Shown here piece by piece: positions 50,974 to 60,918 of a stretch of DNA of 64,000 nt. Origin of the DNA: Clostridia bacterium (GTDB taxonomy: Bacteria; Bacillota; Clostridia; UMGS1883; UMGS1540); contig JAFZQX010000044.1 in assembly GCA_017620205.1 (NCBI GenBank), forward strand, positions 1-64,000. Reading direction: 5' to 3'. The translations under genes and the position numbers were made by a program. Within the stretch, counting starts at the first letter, position 1, and each line of letters begins with the position of its first letter. The notes beneath the pieces were generated by a model. It did no database searches, was not told the DNA's origin, and saw only the letters and a program-made list of their open reading frames with translations.

Positions 50974-53311
50974 TACGGCTATCCGCAAGGCTAAAAAAGA
51001 GGACAAAAACAAAAAATCGGCACAGGACAGTATCCCGTTTCTGCAAATGTTCCGTGACGGAATATGCAGAGTGACCGAAAACTATTACAGTAAAACAATT
51101 CAGTTTCAGGACATCAATTATCAGCTTAATCAGAATGAGGACAAAACGGCTATCTTTGACGGTTGGAGTGATTTTCTGAACTACTTTGACAGCTCGGTAA
51201 ACTTTGAGCTTTCGTTTATGAATTTATCGGCAAAGGACGACAGCTTTGCACATCAGCTTGTAATACCGCAGCAGGGTGACGATTTTGACGAAATCCGTGA
51301 GGAATATACGGAAATGCTCCAAAATCAGCTTGCTCGTGGCAACAACGGCTTGGTAAAGACAAAGTACATTACCTTTGGTATTGAAGCCGATAATATCAAG
51401 ACGGCAAAGCCGAGACTGGAGCGTATCGAAATTGATGTGTTAAACAATTTCAAAAAACTTGGCGTTTCCGCTTCGCCTATGGGCGGTACGGAACGGTTAA
51501 AGGTTATGTATGATATGTTTCATCTTGATGCTACAACCTCATTTCGTTTTGATTGGAGATGGTTGCCGGAGTCGGGACTGTCCGTTAAGGACTTTATTGC
51601 TCCCTCCTCGTTTGAGTTTAGGAACGGATATGCTTTTAAAATCGGTAATAAATGCGGAAGTGCATATTTTTTGCAAATTCTCGCTCCGGAGCTTTCTGAC
51701 AGAATGCTTGCGGACTTTCTTGATATGCAAAGCACAATAATCGTGTCAATGCACATTCAGTCGGTTGACCAGATAAAGGCTATAAAAACAATCAAGCGAA
51801 AGATAACCGACCTTGATAAGATGAAGATCGAGGAGCAGAAAAAGGCAGTCCGTGCAGGCTACGATATGGATATTATCCCGTCCGACCTTGCGACATACGG
51901 AAGTGAAGCGAAAAAACTATTGCAGGACTTACAAAGCAGAAACGAGCGAATGTTTTTAATGACATTTATAATCGTAAATCTTGCCGATAAAAAACGGCAG
52001 CTTGACAATAATGTACTGCAAGCAAAATCCCTTGCACAGAAATACAACTGCACATTGGAACGGCTTGATTTTATGCAGGAGGAAGCGTTGATGTCATCAC
52101 TTCCGCTTGGTAAAAACTTAATAGAAATTCAGCGGGGCTTGACTACATCGAGTGTCGCTATTTTTATACCTTTTACCACGCAAGAGCTGTTCCAAACAGG
52201 AAAAGAAGCGTTATATTGCGGTATAAACGCACTTTCAAACAATCTGATTATGGTTGACAGAAAGCTCCTCAAAAACCCGAACGGTCTTATTTTAGGTACG
52301 CCGGGCAGCGGCAAATCTTTCTCCGCAAAAAGAGAAATAGCAAATGTGTTCTTGGTGACGGAGGACGATATTATTATCTGTGATCCCGAAGCCGAGTACT
52401 GGCCGCTTGTTGAAAGACTGCACGGACAGGTGATTAAAATATCGCCCACATCAGAGGACTATATCAATCCTATGGATTTAAACCTCAACTATTCGGAGGA
52501 AGAAAATCCGCTGTCCTTGAAATCGGACTTTATTTTATCGCTTTGCGAGCTTATAGTCGGTGGCAAAGAAGGCTTGCAACCTGTTGAAAAGACGATTATA
52601 GACCGTTGTGTAAGGCTTGTTTACAGAGATTATCTGAATAACCCTGTTCCCGAAAATATGCCTATTCTTGAAGATTTATATAACGAGCTTCGCCGTCAGG
52701 ACGAAAAAGAGGCTCAATATATTGCGACAGCACTTGAAATTTATGTTACAGGCTCACTTAATGTATTCAACCACAGGACAAATGTAAATATCGAAAGCAG
52801 AGTTGTGAGTTACGATATTAAGGAGCTTGGGAAACAGCTTAAAAAGATAGGTATGCTCATTGTTCAGGATCAGGTATGGAACAGAGTTACCGTAAACCGT
52901 GAAGCCCATAAGTCAACCCGATACTATATTGACGAAATGCACCTTTTGTTAAAGGAAGAACAGACGGCGGCATACACGGTTGAGATTTGGAAGCGTTTTC
53001 GTAAATGGGGCGGTATCCCGACAGGTATTACACAGAATGTTAAAGACTTGCTCTCCTCCCGTGAGGTTGAGAACATCTTTGAAAACTCCGATTATGTGTA
53101 TATGCTCAATCAGGCATCGGGCGACAGACAAATTCTTGCGAAACAGCTTAACATTTCCAATCATCAGCTTTCGTATGTAACGCACTCGTCGGAAGGCGAA
53201 GGACTTTTGTTTTACGGAAGTACCATACTGCCGTTCGTTGACAGATTCCCGAAGGACACAAAGCTGTACCGCATTATGACGACCAAACCTCAAGAACAGA
53301 CAAAAAACTGA
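50930..53311 (+). CDS. VirB4-like conjugation ATPase
   Basis: The 793-residue protein starts at TTG 50930 behind AAGGAGG, inside the end of the PrgI gene. The C-terminal ATPase domain has Walker A GTPGSGKSFSAKRE (about residues 453-466), IICDPEAEYWPLVERL and Walker B YYIDEMHLLL (about 664-673). The N-terminal 400 residues are the VirB4 membrane-associated domain. It powers assembly of the transfer apparatus. Confidence 0.94.
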   Translation: MLAKNLSRADKKAIDTAIRKAKKEDKNKKSAQDSIPFLQMFRDGICRVTENYYSKTIQFQDINYQLNQNEDKTAIFDGWSDFLNYFDSSVNFELSFMNLSAKDDSFAHQLVIPQQGDDFDEIREEYTEMLQNQLARGNNGLVKTKYITFGIEADNIKTAKPRLERIEIDVLNNFKKLGVSASPMGGTERLKVMYDMFHLDATTSFRFDWRWLPESGLSVKDFIAPSSFEFRNGYAFKIGNKCGSAYFLQILAPELSDRMLADFLDMQSTIIVSMHIQSVDQIKAIKTIKRKITDLDKMKIEEQKKAVRAGYDMDIIPSDLATYGSEAKKLLQDLQSRNERMFLMTFIIVNLADKKRQLDNNVLQAKSLAQKYNCTLERLDFMQEEALMSSLPLGKNLIEIQRGLTTSSVAIFIPFTTQELFQTGKEALYCGINALSNNLIMVDRKLLKNPNGLILGTPGSGKSFSAKREIANVFLVTEDDIIICDPEAEYWPLVERLHGQVIKISPTSEDYINPMDLNLNYSEEENPLSLKSDFILSLCELIVGGKEGLQPVEKTIIDRCVRLVYRDYLNNPVPENMPILEDLYNELRRQDEKEAQYIATALEIYVTGSLNVFNHRTNVNIESRVVSYDIKELGKQLKKIGMLIVQDQVWNRVTVNREAHKSTRYYIDEMHLLLKEEQTAAYTVEIWKRFRKWGGIPTGITQNVKDLLSSREVENIFENSDYVYMLNQASGDRQILAKQLNISNHQLSYVTHSSEGEGLLFYGSTILPFVDRFPKDTKLYRIMTTKPQEQTKN

Positions 53312-53332
53312 TTATAAAGGAGAATTTTTAAA

Positions 53333-53773
53333 ATGAAAAACAAAGAATTATGCACAGTAAACAAGGAAAAACTTTTTAATCTTGTGAGCAAGGTTATAGG
53401 GCTTTATCAGATAATTGATGACCATTGTATGCTTATGGAAGCGGCGGTTACTCATTGCGACAGACCGAGAAAAACAGATATGAGAGGACTTTCAAGAGGG
53501 CTTTTATCTGAAAGTTTTGATATTTTTGAAAATATCGGCTGTAATCACAAGGCTTTGTTGGAGGACGATGAAGATGATTTGTACGAGGGCATCTTCAAAG
53601 AGCTTGAAGCGGATATATTTGAGGACGAAGAAAACGATAATACTCAAAACACAGATTTCGTTGGATTTTTAAACGCCCTGTCAAAAATTATTTCTTCCGA
53701 CAAGCCCGTTACGGTGTCGGCAGACATTTATATAAACGAAAAAGACAAGGACGATGAAACCGATGAAAATTAA
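53333..53773 (+). CDS. Acidic ICE protein of unknown function
   Basis: The 146-residue product is acidic toward the C terminus (ALLEDDEDDLYEGIFKELEADIFEDEENDN). It sits between VirB4 and the NlpC/P60 gene behind AAAGGAG. No domain recognised; no signal peptide or membrane segment. Confidence 0.65.
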   Translation: MKNKELCTVNKEKLFNLVSKVIGLYQIIDDHCMLMEAAVTHCDRPRKTDMRGLSRGLLSESFDIFENIGCNHKALLEDDEDDLYEGIFKELEADIFEDEENDNTQNTDFVGFLNALSKIISSDKPVTVSADIYINEKDKDDETDEN

Positions 53774-53797
53774 CTACAATCAAGGCGGTGATAAAAA

Positions 53798-55492
53798 ATG
53801 GCAAAGAGATCACCACGACTTCTGTTCACAGACGAGGAACGGCAACAACCCGAACTCAAAAAGATTATTAAAAAAGCCGATAAACAAGCTGCAAAACTTG
53901 AAAAGGCAGAGGCGGACTTACCCAAGAAAAGGGTAAAGAAAAAACAGCGTGTCATTGATAAGAAAACAGGTAATATCAAAACAAAACTGCTGTTTGAGGA
54001 AGTCGATAAAAAGAAGCCGTCCTCATATATTTCAACGGAAATAAAGAAAGCACCCGTCAGAGCTTCGGCGGGTGCTGTCGCAAATGCCCTTCGTGAAAAT
54101 GAAGATGACAGCTCTGCCGCAAACACTACTCACGCCATACAAAAGACAGCGGATACAAGTGTCAGAAGTGCAAAATTCGTAAGACGAAAATCAGCGCTTA
54201 AACCGTATAAGGCTGTACAAAAAGCCGAAAAACAGGCTGACAAGGCGAATGTAAAAGCACTTAATAAGCAGGCAAAGCATACGGCAAGGACAGAGGGCGA
54301 ACATTCAAATCCGTACTCAAAATGGCAGCAGAAACGGGCTATAAAAAAAGAATATGCAAAAGCAAAGCAAGGAAAAGCCACTACAAAGAAAGCGTCTGAA
54401 ATTACGAAAAAGGCTTCGGAGGAAGCCGCAAAAACAAGTAAAAAAGCCGCTGAATTTGTAGCAAAGCACCCCAAAGCCTTCCTTATAATCGGCTTGCTTT
54501 TCGGTATGGTAGTTATCATTATGACTACCATTTCTTCGTGTTCGGTTATGTTTGAGGGAGCTTCTTCCGCTATCATAAGCAGTACCTACCCAAGCACCGA
54601 TGAAGCAATGCTCGGAGCAGAGCAGAGATATGAAGAACTTGAAGCACAGTTACAGGATACGATTGCAAATTATGAGCGTACACACTCTTATGATGAATAC
54701 ATCTATGAGCTTGACGATATTGAACACGATCCGTATGTGTTAATATCTACGCTTACGGCAATGAAACAAGGCGAATGGACGCTCTCGGAGGTTGAAAGTG
54801 ATATTTCAATGCTTTTCGGACGGCAGTATGTTTTAACCGAAACGGTTACAGTAGAACAAAGAACGAGAACCGTAACAAACCCGGACGGCTCGACTTCGGA
54901 GGAAACATATAACTATTATATTTGTACCGTAAAGCTCACAAACAACAACCTTTCGCATATCCCCTGCGAAGTGTTAAGCGAGGATCAGCTAAAACTATAT
55001 GCCGCATATATGCAGGTACTCGGAAACCGTCCCGACCTGTTCGGTGACTCGGTTTATATTGATAAATATATCAATACAGAGTATGCAAGGTATGAGATAC
55101 CGCCCGAAGCTCTTTCCGATGCGAAATTTGCAGCTATGATAAAGGAGGCTGAAAAGTATCTTGGTTTCCCGTATGTATGGGGCGGCGCTTCTCCATCTAC
55201 CTCTTTTGACTGTTCGGGATTTGTTTCGTGGGTAGTAAATCACAGCGGATGGAATTTTGGCAGACTTACGGCTGAAGGACTGAGGCAAAAATGTGTCAGA
55301 GTATCGCCCGAAAATGCAAAGCCCGGTGATTTGATTTTCTTTGAAAAGACATATAACACGGCAGGCGCTTCCCATGTAGGGATATATGTCGGTAACGGTA
55401 TGATGATTCATTGCGGCGATCCGATCCAATATGCAAGCGTAAATTCAAACTATTTCAGAAGTCATTTTATGATGTACGGCAGACTTCCGTAA
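53798..55492 (+). CDS. NlpC/P60 peptidoglycan hydrolase of the conjugation apparatus
   Basis: The 564-residue protein begins with about 220 Lys/Ala-rich cytoplasmic residues and has one transmembrane segment (AFLIIGLLFGMVVIIMTTIS, about 227-246) and an extracellular linker. The C-terminal NlpC/P60 domain (about 445-564) has catalytic Cys in SFDCSGFVSW and His in SHVGIYVGNGMMIH. It is the VirB1-like hydrolase that opens peptidoglycan for the channel (CD1108 type). It starts 24 bases after the previous gene. Confidence 0.9.
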   Translation: MAKRSPRLLFTDEERQQPELKKIIKKADKQAAKLEKAEADLPKKRVKKKQRVIDKKTGNIKTKLLFEEVDKKKPSSYISTEIKKAPVRASAGAVANALRENEDDSSAANTTHAIQKTADTSVRSAKFVRRKSALKPYKAVQKAEKQADKANVKALNKQAKHTARTEGEHSNPYSKWQQKRAIKKEYAKAKQGKATTKKASEITKKASEEAAKTSKKAAEFVAKHPKAFLIIGLLFGMVVIIMTTISSCSVMFEGASSAIISSTYPSTDEAMLGAEQRYEELEAQLQDTIANYERTHSYDEYIYELDDIEHDPYVLISTLTAMKQGEWTLSEVESDISMLFGRQYVLTETVTVEQRTRTVTNPDGSTSEETYNYYICTVKLTNNNLSHIPCEVLSEDQLKLYAAYMQVLGNRPDLFGDSVYIDKYINTEYARYEIPPEALSDAKFAAMIKEAEKYLGFPYVWGGASPSTSFDCSGFVSWVVNHSGWNFGRLTAEGLRQKCVRVSPENAKPGDLIFFEKTYNTAGASHVGIYVGNGMMIHCGDPIQYASVNSNYFRSHFMMYGRLP

Positions 55493-55502
55493 AGGAGGAC
55501 TT

Positions 55503-55748
55503 ATGAACGAAAAAATACAAAAATTCAAAGCCGATTATGAAAAAAATGAGCAAAAAATATCGGCGTTGCAGGAGAAAAGTAAAAAGCTCCTTGCAAAAAT
55601 CACACAGCTTGAAAACGAGGAAATAATCGGGCTTGTAAGAGACAGCAAGCTCGATATTGACGGACTTTCAAGACTGCTCAACAAGGGTAAAAAAGAACCT
55701 ACAATTTATAAAGATTCGGAGGAAAAAGACAATGAAATTCAGGAATAA
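55503..55748 (+). CDS. DUF4315-family coiled-coil protein
   Basis: The 81-residue protein is a predicted coiled coil (EKIQKFKADYEKNEQKISAL) matching the DUF4315 proteins of this ICE type. AAAGGAGG precedes it. Its end overlaps the DUF4366 gene by 17 bases. The role is unknown. Confidence 0.78.
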   Translation: MNEKIQKFKADYEKNEQKISALQEKSKKLLAKITQLENEEIIGLVRDSKLDIDGLSRLLNKGKKEPTIYKDSEEKDNEIQE

Positions 55749-56535
55749 GACCATTACGGTTATTATGGCTGTTATGTGCATATTAACAGCTTTTTCTTTC
55801 AGCGTATCGGCAAATGCAAATACTCAAAAAACCGCCGATACGACAGATTTGAGCGTAAACGACAACACGGAAAGCAAATCGCCCCTGTCCCCAAAGGGCA
55901 ATATGACATCAATAGACGATGTTCATCAGATAACCGATACAAGTGATAAAAATACGATTGAGGATAAGCAGTTTATCACCGTAGAAAGTAAAAACGGCAA
56001 TGTCTTTTATATCATAATTGACCGTAGCGGAGATACGGACAATGTTTATTTCTTAAATGCAGTTGACGAAGCTGACCTTATGGCTCTTATGGAGGACGAA
56101 CAAAAAGCGGAAATCACGGCTGTTTGTACTTGTACCGATAAATGTGAGCTTGGGGCTGTCGATGAAAACTGTACTGTTTGCTCAAAAAACATCACAAAAT
56201 GTATCGGTAAGGAAACTGTGACAGAGGAAAAGGATAAGGATTCGGATAAGGAAACAAAGGAAGAACCACAAAAATCCGGCAGTCCACTTGCAGGACTTAT
56301 AATCCTTGCTCTCTTAGGCGGTGGCGGTGCTTTTTATTGGTTTAAGATAAAGAATAAAAAGCCAAGTACAAAAGGCACAACCGATCCGTCCGATTTTGAG
56401 GAGGACGATGAGGATGATACCGATTCCGAAACCGAAACGGATATTGAAAATGATGACGAACCGGAGTCGGACGAAGATTATGAGTATGATGACGAGGATA
56501 TGGACGAAGCTGACGAAAGCGAGGTCGAAGAATGA
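55732..56535 (+). CDS. DUF4366-family exported membrane protein
   Basis: The 267-residue protein has a signal peptide (about residues 1-27, ending SVSANA), an extracellular domain with CTCTDKCELGAVDENCTVC (about 125-143), and one transmembrane segment (AGLIILALLGGGGAFYWFKI, about 187-206). A very acidic C-terminal tail of Asp/Glu runs follows. DUF4366 proteins belong to the transfer module. GGAGG lies before ATG 55732. It overlaps topB by 4 bases. Confidence 0.82.
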   Translation: MKFRNKTITVIMAVMCILTAFSFSVSANANTQKTADTTDLSVNDNTESKSPLSPKGNMTSIDDVHQITDTSDKNTIEDKQFITVESKNGNVFYIIIDRSGDTDNVYFLNAVDEADLMALMEDEQKAEITAVCTCTDKCELGAVDENCTVCSKNITKCIGKETVTEEKDKDSDKETKEEPQKSGSPLAGLIILALLGGGGAFYWFKIKNKKPSTKGTTDPSDFEEDDEDDTDSETETDIENDDEPESDEDYEYDDEDMDEADESEVEE

Positions 56536-58568
56536 TTAAATTAGTAATCGCAGAGAAACCTTCCGTTGCAAAAGCTATTGCAAAGGTTATAGGTGCAAAC
56601 AAGCAAGAGGACGGATATATCACAGGAGGCGGCTTTGCCGTCTCCTGGTGTTTCGGGCATTTGGCAGAGCTTGCACAGCCCGAAAGCTACAACGAAAGCT
56701 ACGCAAAGTGGAAATATGAGGATTTACCCATTTCCCCCGATGTATGGCAGTATTCCGTCAGCGAGGATAAAAGAAAGCAGCTTGAAACTGTATCCCGACT
56801 TATGAACAGAGATGATGTTACGGAGGTTATAAACGCCTGTGATGCAGGGCGTGAGGGTGAGCTTATATTCCGTACCGTATATACCCTTTCAAAATGCAAT
56901 AAGCCGATAAAACGGCTTTGGATTTCTTCTATGGAGGATAGTGCTATAAAAGAGGGCTTTGACAATCTTAAATCGGGAACGGATTTTAATAATCTGTATA
57001 TGGCAGCACTCGCAAGAAGCAAAGCGGATTGGCTTGTCGGTATCAATGCTACAAGGCTTTTTTCGGTGTTATACCACAGAACTTTGAATGTCGGGCGTGT
57101 TGTTTCGCCAACACTTGCTATGCTTGTTCAGAGAGAAGCAGAGATTTCAGCATTTGAGAGTGAGCCGTTTTATAAGGTGATACTTGATTTCGGGGATTTT
57201 AAGGCAGAAAGCGAGAAAATATCCGATATAAAAAGTGCAGATGCTCTTGCCGGGCTTTGTAAAAGCGAAAAAACCTATGTAAAATCGGTTGAGAAAAAGG
57301 AAAAATCCGAAAAACCGCCTATGCTTTACGACCTTACAACACTTCAAAGAGATGCAAACAGGGTTTTGGGCTATACGGCACAGCAAACACTTGATTATCT
57401 GCAATCCCTTTACGAGAAAAAGCTATGTACCTATCCGAGAACGGACAGCAAATTTTTAACAGACGATATGGCAGAAACCGCAGATGATATTGTAAAAATA
57501 TCGGCAGAGCTTATAGGCGTGGAGCTTCCAAAGCAAATAACCGTTGCTAATGTATGCAATAGTAAAAAGGTATCAGACCACCACGCCGTTATTCTCACAA
57601 AAAGCATAAAAAATACGGAACTTGAGTCTGTTCCCGCAGGAGAACGAGAATTATTAAGGCTCATAGCAAAGAGAATTGTTTGTGCCGTTTCCGAGCCGTA
57701 TTCGTATATTGAAACCGTTATAACGCTTGTATGCGGTAATGCGGAATTTACGGCAAAGGGTAAAACCGTTACAAATATGGGCTTTAAGGCTTATGTCAAG
57801 ACCGAAGAAAACAGCCTCCCCGAACTGTCGGAAGGTCAGACTTTGGAAAACAGGGATATTTCAGTATCGGAGGGCAAAACCACACCACCGAAGCATTATA
57901 CGGAAGATACTATTTTATCCGCTATGGAGAATGTAAAGGATATTCCCGATGAAGCGGAAAGAAAAGGTTTGGGTACGCCCGCAACAAGAGCCGGCATTAT
58001 TGAAAAGCTCATATCCGTCGGCTTTGTTGAAAGAAAAAAGAGCAAAAAAACCGTTTCTCTTATACCGTCCGGCATAGGTATTTCCCTTATTACCATACTC
58101 CCCGAAGAACTGCAATCTCCGCTTTTAACTGCTGAATGGGAAGAACAGCTTTTAGAGATAGAAAAAGGCGAATTAAGCCCCGATAAGTTTTTAGCGGACA
58201 TTGAAACAATGGTAAAAAACATTGTGTCTGATTACAAGGTTATAGACGGTGCAGAGGTATTATTCCCCTCCGGAAGAACGGTTGTCGGGAAATGCCCCCG
58301 TTGTGGAAGTGATGTAACAGAGAGCAAAAAGGGTTATTTCTGTGAAAAGAACTCTTGCAGATTTGCTCTATGGCGTGATAACAGGTTTCTGACAGGTAAG
58401 AAAATAAATCTCACTCATAAAATAGCAGAAAAACTGTTAAAAGACGGCAAAGCTTATGTAAGTGGGATTTACTCCGAGAAAACGGGCAAAAAATACGATG
58501 CCTATATCGTTTTAACTGATGACGGCGAGAAAACAACATTTACTCTTGATTTTGGAAAGGAGCGATAA
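56532..58568 (+). CDS. topB: DNA topoisomerase III, type IA
   Basis: The 678-residue enzyme has the TOPRIM domain (LVIAEKPSVAKAIAKVIGA at the N terminus, DAGREGELIFR near 112), the active-site Tyr in LCTYPRTDSKFL (about residue 300), and a C-terminal zinc ribbon (GKCPRCGSDVTESKKGYFCEKNSC). ICE-borne TopB resolves single-strand entanglement during transfer replication. Overlap of 4 bases with the preceding gene. Confidence 0.93.
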   Translation: MIKLVIAEKPSVAKAIAKVIGANKQEDGYITGGGFAVSWCFGHLAELAQPESYNESYAKWKYEDLPISPDVWQYSVSEDKRKQLETVSRLMNRDDVTEVINACDAGREGELIFRTVYTLSKCNKPIKRLWISSMEDSAIKEGFDNLKSGTDFNNLYMAALARSKADWLVGINATRLFSVLYHRTLNVGRVVSPTLAMLVQREAEISAFESEPFYKVILDFGDFKAESEKISDIKSADALAGLCKSEKTYVKSVEKKEKSEKPPMLYDLTTLQRDANRVLGYTAQQTLDYLQSLYEKKLCTYPRTDSKFLTDDMAETADDIVKISAELIGVELPKQITVANVCNSKKVSDHHAVILTKSIKNTELESVPAGERELLRLIAKRIVCAVSEPYSYIETVITLVCGNAEFTAKGKTVTNMGFKAYVKTEENSLPELSEGQTLENRDISVSEGKTTPPKHYTEDTILSAMENVKDIPDEAERKGLGTPATRAGIIEKLISVGFVERKKSKKTVSLIPSGIGISLITILPEELQSPLLTAEWEEQLLEIEKGELSPDKFLADIETMVKNIVSDYKVIDGAEVLFPSGRTVVGKCPRCGSDVTESKKGYFCEKNSCRFALWRDNRFLTGKKINLTHKIAEKLLKDGKAYVSGIYSEKTGKKYDAYIVLTDDGEKTTFTLDFGKER

Positions 58569-58571
58569 CAG

Positions 58572-60608
58572 ATGGCTGAAAACAAACAGACTGAATTAAA
58601 CGAAACAGCAGAAAAAAAGACGAATAAAGAACGGATAAAGGACATTACCGACAGTATCGAAAAAGGCATAAAAGAACTGTTTGAGTCTGACAAATACAAG
58701 GAATACCTTGCTACAATGAGCCGTTTTCACAGGTACAGCGTAAACAACCAAATGCTTATTTATATGCAAAAGCCGAGTGCAACTCTTGTAGCGGGCTTTA
58801 ACAAGTGGCACGACCAATTTGGGCGTAATGTCAAAAAGGGCGAAAAAGGTATAAAAATTATTGCCCCGACACCGTTCAAGAAAAAAGTTGAGGAAACGAA
58901 ACTTGATCCCGACACAAAGCTCCCTATGCTTGATGATAACGGAAACCCCATAAAAGAAGAAAAGGAAATACAGATACCGATGTTTCATGTTGTTTCCGTA
59001 TTTGATGTAAGTCAGACATACGGAAAACCGTTACCGCAGCTTGCAAGTGATTTATCAGGCAATGTAAAGAATTATGATGCTTTTATGGAAGCCATAAAAA
59101 GAAGTACACCCCTGCCTGTTACCTTTGAGAATACAGGTAGTGCAGACGGTTATTTTTCTGTTGATGAGCAGAAAATCGTTATTCGTGAGGGTATGAGCGA
59201 AACACAGACAGTTTCGGCACTTTTACATGAGCTGGCACATTCAAAGCTCCATAACGAAAAATTGAAAGAAGATATGCTTCAGGAGGTTGAAGTTTTCGGC
59301 AAAAAAGGGCTTTTCTCAAATGACCGCATTGATGTTGATACCTTACCGCCGGGACTTTATTGTTACGATTTAAGGGGTTCTGATGAAGATGTGGGAATAC
59401 CCGCAACTATTGAAGAAAGTGTTACGGTAAATCACGCAGGCTGTATTATTACGACAGAGCCGATGGACTTTGGGGACAGCGACTATATCCCCTTAAATGA
59501 TGAATTGTACTTTACGGGTGGTGAAAAGGGTATCCGTGAGTTTTGGCAGGAGGTATTTCCCGACAAAGCAAAGATTTCAAGAAGCACCGAAGAAGTGCAG
59601 GCAGAAAGCATTTCCTATGCCGTATGTGCCTATTTTGGAATTGCAACGGAGGAAAACAGTTTCGGGTATATTGCTTCTTGGAGTAAGGACAAAGACCTTT
59701 CGGAGCTTAAAAGCTCACTTGAAACAATAAACAAAACCTCAAACACTATGATTTGCGATATAGAAAAGAATTATGCTCAAATCTTAAAGGAACGAGGGCT
59801 TGATAAAACAGAAGATGAGCGTAGTGATGCTATGTACGAAAGCTCTTTAAATTATCTGTATATTTTCCGTAATTCCGAGAACACTTGGGACTATTCCTTT
59901 TACGACAAAAATACGCTTCTTGAAGTGGACGGAGGCAGACTTGATAACAGCGAAATCGGTATTGAAGAAGCAAAAGCGGAAATATTAAAAACCTTTGAAG
60001 TTCAAATCGAATATTCGGAGCCTTTGGAAAATGACCGTGCGGAGCTTATACTTGAAGATATTTTGACAGCGGAACAAAGTCATTCCGAAACACTAAAAGA
60101 TATGCCGGATAAAAGTATTACGCAAAAGGATATGGAAGCGTATGGATATTCAGATGATAATATGCTCCCTCTTACAAAAGAAGCTGCCGACAAGCTGTTT
60201 GATGCCGATGCAGTTATATATATGCTACATTACGACGATACCGAAGCAATGGTGCTTGATAAAAACGATATTAAGAACCATGACGGCATATTCGGTATAG
60301 AAAAAGCGGATTGGGCTGCTGTAAAGGACAATTATCTTAAAAACGCCGAGATGTCAACCGAAGACGATTACGACATGATTGACGGTACGATAAATAACGG
60401 CGATAATAAGCCTACGGTGTCAGAGCTTGAGGAAGCAGCAAAAAGCGGCAAGCCAATATCTGTGCTTGACCTTGCAGAAGCGGTTAAAGCGGAAAGCAAG
60501 GAAAAAATCGCAAAATCCGAAAGACCGTCACTTTTGGCAAAGCTACAAAGACCGCTTCCCGAAAAGAAAAACACCGAAAAACCAAAATCACAAGAAAGAG
60601 AGATGTAA
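58572..60608 (+). CDS. ArdC-like protein with metalloprotease motif and YodL-like domain
   Basis: The 678-residue protein starts with an ArdC N-terminal-like domain (about residues 20-125; YLATMSRFHRYSVNNQMLIYMQKPSATLVAG). VSALLHELAHSKLH (about 213-226) is an HExxH zinc motif. Two C-terminal segments (LLEVDGGRLDNSEIGIEEAK and LPLTKEAADKLFDADAVIYML) resemble YodL-type domains. ArdC proteins bind single-stranded DNA and protect entering DNA from restriction. GAAAGGAGCG lies upstream. The full protein probably protects DNA during transfer. Confidence 0.8.
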   Translation: MAENKQTELNETAEKKTNKERIKDITDSIEKGIKELFESDKYKEYLATMSRFHRYSVNNQMLIYMQKPSATLVAGFNKWHDQFGRNVKKGEKGIKIIAPTPFKKKVEETKLDPDTKLPMLDDNGNPIKEEKEIQIPMFHVVSVFDVSQTYGKPLPQLASDLSGNVKNYDAFMEAIKRSTPLPVTFENTGSADGYFSVDEQKIVIREGMSETQTVSALLHELAHSKLHNEKLKEDMLQEVEVFGKKGLFSNDRIDVDTLPPGLYCYDLRGSDEDVGIPATIEESVTVNHAGCIITTEPMDFGDSDYIPLNDELYFTGGEKGIREFWQEVFPDKAKISRSTEEVQAESISYAVCAYFGIATEENSFGYIASWSKDKDLSELKSSLETINKTSNTMICDIEKNYAQILKERGLDKTEDERSDAMYESSLNYLYIFRNSENTWDYSFYDKNTLLEVDGGRLDNSEIGIEEAKAEILKTFEVQIEYSEPLENDRAELILEDILTAEQSHSETLKDMPDKSITQKDMEAYGYSDDNMLPLTKEAADKLFDADAVIYMLHYDDTEAMVLDKNDIKNHDGIFGIEKADWAAVKDNYLKNAEMSTEDDYDMIDGTINNGDNKPTVSELEEAAKSGKPISVLDLAEAVKAESKEKIAKSERPSLLAKLQRPLPEKKNTEKPKSQEREM

Positions 60609-60613
60609 ACGCT

Positions 60614-60841
60614 ATGACAAATGTTGCAAACACACTTACACACGACGAAACAAACCTTTTATGTATTTATCAGAAAAATACAAGGGTTGGGACAATGGAT
60701 GCTATTGTTGTAATGCAAAAGTATCTTGAAAATGATGAAACGGAGCTTAAATCAATGTCCGATTCGCTTCTCGACAAACTCGAAAAGATGAGTGATGAAG
60801 AATTTTCAGAGCTTGAACTGTATCCGGATTTTAATCTTTAA
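60614..60841 (+). CDS. Transposon-transfer assisting (TTRAP-like) small protein
   Basis: The 75-residue product contains LTHDETNLLCIYQKNTRVGTMDAI, typical of the small TTRAP-like proteins in these elements, and an acidic helical end (LEKMSDEEFSELELYPDFNL). It lies 5 bases after the ArdC-like gene, within the same transcript. AAGAAAGAGAG lies before it. Role in transfer is assumed from the family name. Confidence 0.65.
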   Translation: MTNVANTLTHDETNLLCIYQKNTRVGTMDAIVVMQKYLENDETELKSMSDSLLDKLEKMSDEEFSELELYPDFNL

Positions 60842-60862
60842 TTCATCAAACAAATTTATGAC

Positions 60863-60900
60863 GGGAAGAAGCTCAATGGGTTTCTTCCCTCGATTTTTTT
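60863..60900 (+). terminator. Intrinsic terminator
   Basis: GGGAAGAA (60863-60870) pairs with TTCTTCCC (60882-60889), followed by CGA and seven T. It closes the preceding transfer operon and lies just ahead of the next ribosome binding site, so it may act as an attenuator. Confidence 0.85.
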
Positions 60901-60918
60901 GGAAAGGAGCGAAAAACT